Shown here in pieces: positions 1-4,453 of a stretch of DNA of 6,835 bases. A model generated the notes under the pieces. That model saw nothing but the letters and a program-made list of their open reading frames with translations. It did not search any database and was not told the DNA's origin. Position 1 is the first letter of the stretch, and each line of letters starts with the position of its first letter. The stretch covers positions 1 through 6,835 of the forward strand of contig JAHELQ010000291.1 of the NCBI GenBank assembly GCA_024644125.1. Direction: 5' to 3'. This DNA comes from Candidatus Aminicenantota bacterium (lineage in GTDB: Bacteria > Acidobacteriota > Aminicenantia > UBA2199). Position numbers and translations under genes: made by a program.

Positions 1-1
1 G

Positions 2-1261
2 TTGGCGAAGGATTTTTCGGCGCATGTTGGCTTTCCCGCTCTGATCGTCCACTTCTGGGGCGTGACGGGGGGCCAAGCCGATGAGTTCGATCTTCTGGAT
101 ATAGATGGGTTGTTGCGGGATGGATTCTTCAGCCTCACTTATCTGGCCGGAGCGCTGGATGGCATCGAACCGGAACTGCGGCAAGGGGTTCGGATTGTGG
201 TGGTGACAAACGGTCTGGCGGACATTACGGGCGATGAAGACCTGCTGCCTGCGAGGGCCGCGTTGTTGGGCCCCTGCCGGGTCATTCCCCTGGAATTGCC
301 GGGGGTTTGTTGCCGGTGCGTCGATATTGTCTGGCCGGCAAACAGTGGGCGCAGGCAAGACGTTTTTGCCCGGCGTTTGAGTGAGGAGATCCTTCTGGAT
401 AACGATGACGCGTTTGTGGCGTTGCGCGGAGGGAAGCGTTGGTTGCAGGCGGCCAAACCGGCGCGCCTGGAAAGAACGGTGGGACCCGCTGTCTATGTCC
501 GGCGAAACGGGGTGTATCTCATCACAGGAGCTCTGGGAGACCACGGCGGTGTGGGATTTTTCCTGGCCCGTTGGTTGGCGCGGCAAACAAAGTGCGCCAT
601 CGCGTTGATTGGCCGCAAGGAGTTGCCCCCGGAGGAAGAGTGGCTGGCGTATCTGGAAGCGGGGGATGAAAAGGCGGTTGTGAACCGGATTCAAAAGCTT
701 GTGGAGTTGCGGGAATGCGGCGCGCGGGTAATGTACGTCGCGGCGGATGTGGCGGATATGGCCCAGATGGCCGCGGCGGTACGGAGGGTCGAAGAGCGGT
801 TCGGCGGCATTTGCGGCGTCGTTCACGCGGCAGCGGTGATGGGGGAAGGGACTGTTCGTTTTATGGCGGAGCAGGAAGCGGACGATACCGTCATCCGGCA
901 ATTGTCGCCCAAAATTCTCGGTCCCGCGATTTTGTATCGATTATTAAAAGACAAACCATTGGATTTTTGCATTCTTATGTCGTCTCTGGCCTCCCTGTTG
1001 GGGGGGATCGGAGTCAACGCCTATACCGCCGCCAACAATGTGTGCGACGCGTTCGCCCATTGGGTAAGCCGCGAGGGAGATCGTCGCTGGATCAGCGTCA
1101 ATTGGGATAATTGGCAAAATCCCGGTCGCCCCCATGAAGAAGAAAATCCTCTGGCCATGCCGGTCGAGGACGGTGTTGAGGCGTTTCACCGCATTCTCTC
1201 CTGGGGCGGGACGGCGCAGGTGATCATCTGCACCGTGGAGCTGGATCAATGGCTGGAAAAA
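2..1261 (+). other. Ketoreductase domain 1 (KR1), N-terminus cut by window edge
   Basis: This is a PKS ketoreductase of the short-chain dehydrogenase family, which reduces a beta-ketoacyl thioester with NADPH. The non-catalytic structural subdomain spans about residues 1-165, recognisable by ITGDEDLLPARAALLGP and VIPLELPG. The catalytic Rossmann half starts at about residue 171 with the nucleotide loop TGALGDHG (175-182). The full active-site set is present: K304, S328, Y341 and N345 (in YTAAN), followed by the conserved NWDNW at 367-371. Neither the LDD signature of B-type reductases nor the Trp of A-type reductases is present, so product stereochemistry cannot be read. It looks catalytically competent. 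Confidence 0.9.
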
Positions 1262-4200
1262 AGAAGACCGCCTCGAAGGGACAAAGACCGCAAGCCAATG
1301 GGCGATTGGTTTTACTGTCCCCGTTGGCGGGCGAGACCGCTGGACATTCAAGGCGTCGCAGCCGAAGCTCATGATCGAGAAAACTGGTTGGTGTTCGCCG
1401 GCGATGGGGCCTTCGATGCCGCGTTCGTTCAGATGTTGGAACGGAGTGGTATCGAACCTGTGATCGTCAGGGCCGGCCAGACATTCGCCGCTCTCTCGGC
1501 GCGCGAATTTATGGTGAATCCCGCGGAAGAGAACGATTACCTGGCGTTGTTCCAGAGTTTGGTCCGGGGAGGGCGAATTCCCGGGATGGCGGCGCATTTG
1601 TGGAGCCTGGGCTCTCAGGGTGATTGCTGGCTGGAGCCCGGCAGGATGGAGCGATGGTTGGATCGTTCGTTTTACAGTTTGCTCTATATCGTCCGCGCCG
1701 TTGGGCATTCAGGCATCGAGAGCCCCTTGCGGTTGGCTGCCGTCACCGGCAATATGCAGCCGGTAACCGGAGACGAAGCGCTGAATCCTCATCTGGCCAC
1801 TGTGCTGGGGCCTTTGAAAATCATTCCGCTGGAATATTCCAATATCGCCTGTCTGAGCATCGACGGTGATGACTCCCTGCAACCGGAGCATGTGCGGTTG
1901 GAGATGGCCGCCGCGAGCGATGGTTTTGAAGCGGCGGCTTACCGGGGCGGCGTCCGGTTTGCGCAGGACTACGAGCGCTGCGCCCCTCCGGAGGGAAACA
2001 AGTCCCATAGCCGGTTGAAAATGGACGGCGTGTACCTGGTGACCGGCGGATGTGGAGGCATGGCTTCGGCCATCGCTCGCTTCCTGGTGGAATCCTACCG
2101 GGCGCGGGTGATACTGGTGGATATCGATGAGCCGCCGGCATCCGGCGGCGATGCTCCTTTGGGCGAAGGACTCTTCCATTATCGAGCGGATGTGGCGGAT
2201 CTCGAGCGGATGCGCCGGGTTGTGCGGGAGGCGGAAGCGGCGGTCGGGAGGATTTGCGGCGTGATACATACCGCAGGCGCCATCGACGCCGCCGGCATGA
2301 TCCAGTTGCGCTCGCGCCAGGATACGGATGATCTGTTGCGGCCGAAAATTTCTGGAACTCTGGTGTTGGATGAAATTTTCCGGGATCGGGAGCTGGATTT
2401 TACCGTTCTGTTTTCATCGCTGGGCAATGTTCTGTACGGCGGGAAATTTGGACAGGTGGGGTACAATGCCGGTCATGAATTTCTGGACGTGTTCGCCGCT
2501 TATAAATACCGGGCCGGTTCTGCCATCATTACCATCGATTGGAACGATTGGGAGGGCGTCGGCATGGCGGGCCGGGCCGCAGAACGGTTCGCGCCGGACC
2601 GGCGGGATGATGTGCGATTGTCCATCACTCCGGCTGAAGGATTGCGGGCGTTTGCGCGGGCATTGGAATTGGATGTGCCCCGGGTAGTCCTGTCGGTCTA
2701 TGATCTCGATATTCTGGTGGAACATATCAACCGGGGCAAAGAGGTCTTGCGGCGGGAACTGGAGCTATTGGACACCCGAAGCGGCGCTGGAATTGTGGAG
2801 CCGCGTCCCCAACTGGATGTGGAATTCGCGCCGCCGGACAATGAGGTGGAGACCCAACTGGCGTCGATCTGGAGGGATTTTTTCGCCATCGACCGGGTTG
2901 GTATCGACGATGACTTCTTCGAGTTGGGAGGCGATTCGTTAAAGGCCATGACTGTGGCGGCCAAAATCCAACGGCAACTACGGGTGAAAATTCCCCTGCC
3001 GGAGTTGTTCAAGCGTTCCACCATCCGCTCGTTGTCGCAATTTATCGGAGTGGCCGGGACGGATGACATCGTGCCCATTCCGGCGGTTGAAAAAAAGGAC
3101 CACTATGTTTTATCCGCCGCCCAGAAACGGTTGTACGTCATGCAGCAACTGGACGAGGCTGGAACTGTGTACAATGAATCGACAGCCATCATTTTTCCTC
3201 ATCCGGTGGCGAAAGAATCGTTGCAGAGGGTGTTCCAACAATTGATCCAGCGTCATGAAAGTTTGCGCACCTATTTTGTGTTGAAAGAGGGGGAGCCGGT
3301 TCAACGGGTGGCGGAAGCCGGCGCATGCCGGTTCGCGGTCGATGAGGTCGATAATGCCATATTTTCTGAAAAACCGCGGACGCGGGAAGACTTATTGGCC
3401 TCGTTCATCCGGCCCTTCCAATTGCAGGAGGCTCCGCTCTTGCGGGTGGCGTTGGTCCGGGAAGACGACAATCGCTTCATGATGATGGTGGATCTCCACC
3501 ATATCATCACCGACGGCCAATCGATGGAGCTCTTGCGCCGCGAGTTTTTGGAGTTATACGCCGGCAATCCATTGCCGCCGTTGCGGGTGCAATACAAAGA
3601 TTACGCCGAATGGCAGTACGCGCCGTCGCAGGCGGCGTCGGCGAAGCGGCAACTGGCATACTGGCGGGAGCTCTTTTACCACCTGCCGCAGCCCCTGCGT
3701 CTACCCTACGATTTCCCCAGAACCGGGGTTCCGGGGTTTGAGGGGAAAATCGTCCGCCTGGAATTGAATCAAGACGTTAGCGCTCTTTTACGGAGAATGG
3801 CCGCCGCCGAAGATGTGACCCTGTTCATGTTGTTGTTGGCCATTGTCTATCTCCTGCTTCACAAAATCAGCGGCCAGGAAGATATCGTAGTGGGAACGTT
3901 GACCGCCGGCCGGCCCCATCCGGATCTTGACGCGGTGATGGGGATGTTTGTCAATACCCTCGCCCTCCGCCACACGGTCCATCGGCAGCATCGGTTCGTG
4001 GATCTGCTGCGGCAGGTGAAGCGACTGGCCATCGACGCCTTCGGCAACCAGGACTGTCAGTTTGACGCGTTGGTGGAGGTTTTGGGCGTTCCCCGCCAGA
4101 GCGGACGCAATCCATTGTTTGATGTGATGTTCGTGTTGAAGAACCAGAAGGGAGGCGAAGAGGGCGCGCCCGCCACGCCGGATCCCTATGAATTTAAAAC

Positions 4201-4441
4201 CCAGATTTCCAAGTTCGATTTGATTGTCATCGGCAACGACAATGGGCGGCAGATCTCGTTCACGTTGAGCTATGGGACCCACCTGTTCGAGAGTTCCACC
4301 ATCCAGAGGATTTCCGGTTATCTGGAAGAGGCGGTAGCCCGGGTGCTGGAAGCGCCGGATATCAAAATCGCCGACCTGGAATTGTCTCTGGAGCTCCAAT
4401 CCCGTCACGTGGAAGTGCCGGATATGGAATTCGGATTTTGA
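2..4441 (+). CDS. Hybrid PKS-NRPS megasynthase, C-terminal part (KR-KR-carrier-C), 5' partial
   Basis: This is the C-terminal 1,479 residues of a multimodular synthase. The frame is open to the window edge, and its first codon (TTG) falls inside a ketoreductase domain, so the true start lies upstream. Domains in order (residues of the visible part) are KR1 about 1-420, KR2 about 435-912, a carrier domain about 941-1016 with GGDSL (S979 carries phosphopantetheine), and a condensation domain about 1035-1465 with HHIITDG at 1166-1172. The inferred role is to reduce a beta-keto thioester on the carrier and condense the resulting acyl chain with an aminoacyl group on the next protein. No ketosynthase, acyltransferase, dehydratase or adenylation domain is visible; these would lie upstream or in other proteins. 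It ends in TGA 12 bases before the next gene in the same frame. Odd points are two KR domains with no carrier between them and altered active-site residues in KR2. The hybrid PKS-NRPS call is firm; the product is unknown. Confidence 0.95.
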   Translation: MAKDFSAHVGFPALIVHFWGVTGGQADEFDLLDIDGLLRDGFFSLTYLAGALDGIEPELRQGVRIVVVTNGLADITGDEDLLPARAALLGPCRVIPLELPGVCCRCVDIVWPANSGRRQDVFARRLSEEILLDNDDAFVALRGGKRWLQAAKPARLERTVGPAVYVRRNGVYLITGALGDHGGVGFFLARWLARQTKCAIALIGRKELPPEEEWLAYLEAGDEKAVVNRIQKLVELRECGARVMYVAADVADMAQMAAAVRRVEERFGGICGVVHAAAVMGEGTVRFMAEQEADDTVIRQLSPKILGPAILYRLLKDKPLDFCILMSSLASLLGGIGVNAYTAANNVCDAFAHWVSREGDRRWISVNWDNWQNPGRPHEEENPLAMPVEDGVEAFHRILSWGGTAQVIICTVELDQWLEKRRPPRRDKDRKPMGDWFYCPRWRARPLDIQGVAAEAHDRENWLVFAGDGAFDAAFVQMLERSGIEPVIVRAGQTFAALSAREFMVNPAEENDYLALFQSLVRGGRIPGMAAHLWSLGSQGDCWLEPGRMERWLDRSFYSLLYIVRAVGHSGIESPLRLAAVTGNMQPVTGDEALNPHLATVLGPLKIIPLEYSNIACLSIDGDDSLQPEHVRLEMAAASDGFEAAAYRGGVRFAQDYERCAPPEGNKSHSRLKMDGVYLVTGGCGGMASAIARFLVESYRARVILVDIDEPPASGGDAPLGEGLFHYRADVADLERMRRVVREAEAAVGRICGVIHTAGAIDAAGMIQLRSRQDTDDLLRPKISGTLVLDEIFRDRELDFTVLFSSLGNVLYGGKFGQVGYNAGHEFLDVFAAYKYRAGSAIITIDWNDWEGVGMAGRAAERFAPDRRDDVRLSITPAEGLRAFARALELDVPRVVLSVYDLDILVEHINRGKEVLRRELELLDTRSGAGIVEPRPQLDVEFAPPDNEVETQLASIWRDFFAIDRVGIDDDFFELGGDSLKAMTVAAKIQRQLRVKIPLPELFKRSTIRSLSQFIGVAGTDDIVPIPAVEKKDHYVLSAAQKRLYVMQQLDEAGTVYNESTAIIFPHPVAKESLQRVFQQLIQRHESLRTYFVLKEGEPVQRVAEAGACRFAVDEVDNAIFSEKPRTREDLLASFIRPFQLQEAPLLRVALVREDDNRFMMMVDLHHIITDGQSMELLRREFLELYAGNPLPPLRVQYKDYAEWQYAPSQAASAKRQLAYWRELFYHLPQPLRLPYDFPRTGVPGFEGKIVRLELNQDVSALLRRMAAAEDVTLFMLLLAIVYLLLHKISGQEDIVVGTLTAGRPHPDLDAVMGMFVNTLALRHTVHRQHRFVDLLRQVKRLAIDAFGNQDCQFDALVEVLGVPRQSGRNPLFDVMFVLKNQKGGEEGAPATPDPYEFKTQISKFDLIVIGNDNGRQISFTLSYGTHLFESSTIQRISGYLEEAVARVLEAPDIKIADLELSLELQSRHVEVPDMEFGF
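1304..2737 (+). other. Ketoreductase domain 2 (KR2), tandem with KR1, unusual active site
   Basis: This is a second complete ketoreductase. Its structural subdomain starts near FYCPRWRARPL (residues 437-447) and carries VTGDEALNPHLATVLGP. Its catalytic half starts at about residue 677 with TGGCGGMA (681-688). It follows KR1 after a short, strongly basic linker (about 420-434). K782, S806 and Y821 are present, but the usual Asn four residues after Tyr is His825 (YNAGH), the third Gly of the nucleotide loop is Ala688, and the Ser-Tyr spacing is 15 rather than the usual 13. IDWNDW (about residues 846-851) is intact. Whether it reduces, epimerises or is inactive cannot be decided here. It is clearly diverged from KR1, so this is not a recent duplication. 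Confidence 0.88.
2822..3049 (+). other. Acyl/peptidyl carrier domain (PCP/ACP)
   Basis: This is a single carrier domain of about 75 residues. DFFELGGDSLKAM contains the serine (S979) that receives 4'-phosphopantetheine from a separate transferase. The sequence style (IGIDDDFFELGGDSL-like, followed by KIPLPELF) is the form common to NRPS PCPs and to carriers at PKS-NRPS junctions. It is the only carrier in the visible part of this protein, so both upstream KR domains would have to act on substrates attached to it or to carriers outside the window. It directly precedes the condensation domain and would act as the acyl donor. Confidence 0.93.
3104..4396 (+). other. Complete NRPS condensation domain at the protein C-terminus
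   Basis: This is a full-length condensation domain of about 430 residues, which forms an amide bond between the acyl chain on the preceding carrier and an aminoacyl-carrier acceptor. Visible motifs in order are LSAAQKRLY (C1, about 1037-1045), RHESLRT (C2), HHIITDG (C3, 1166-1172, with the second His 1167 as the catalytic residue), YKDYAEWQ (C4), VGTLTAGRPH and GMFVNTLALR (C5, about 1297-1324), and a late NPLFDVMFVL (C7). Nothing essential is missing. It is the last domain of the protein, so its acceptor amino acid must come from another polypeptide, presumably the next gene product. Confidence 0.94.
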
Positions 4442-4443
4442 GG
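4440..4443 (+). promoter_or_regulatory. Shine-Dalgarno-like GAGG overlapping the upstream stop codon
   Basis: GAGG sits 10 bases before the ATG at 4454 and overlaps the TGA that ends the upstream gene. It supports ATG 4454 as the start and suggests translational coupling: the same ribosomes could make both synthase subunits in similar amounts. The match is short, so the site is probable rather than certain. Confidence 0.5.
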
Positions 4444-4453
4444 ATTGTATTGT

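Noticed and set aside
2..4. TTG as a translation start of the first gene
   Set aside because: It is simply the first in-frame codon at the window edge and falls inside the structural half of a ketoreductase, so the gene must begin upstream.
743..757. 15-base sequence repeated exactly at 2186-2200
   Set aside because: It encodes the same conserved ADVAD segment of the two ketoreductase domains; homology and shared codon use explain it, and the flanks diverge.
944..1708. Open frame of 254 codons on the minus strand
   Set aside because: It lies opposite the KR1/KR2 region, has no ribosome-binding context and no recognisable domain.
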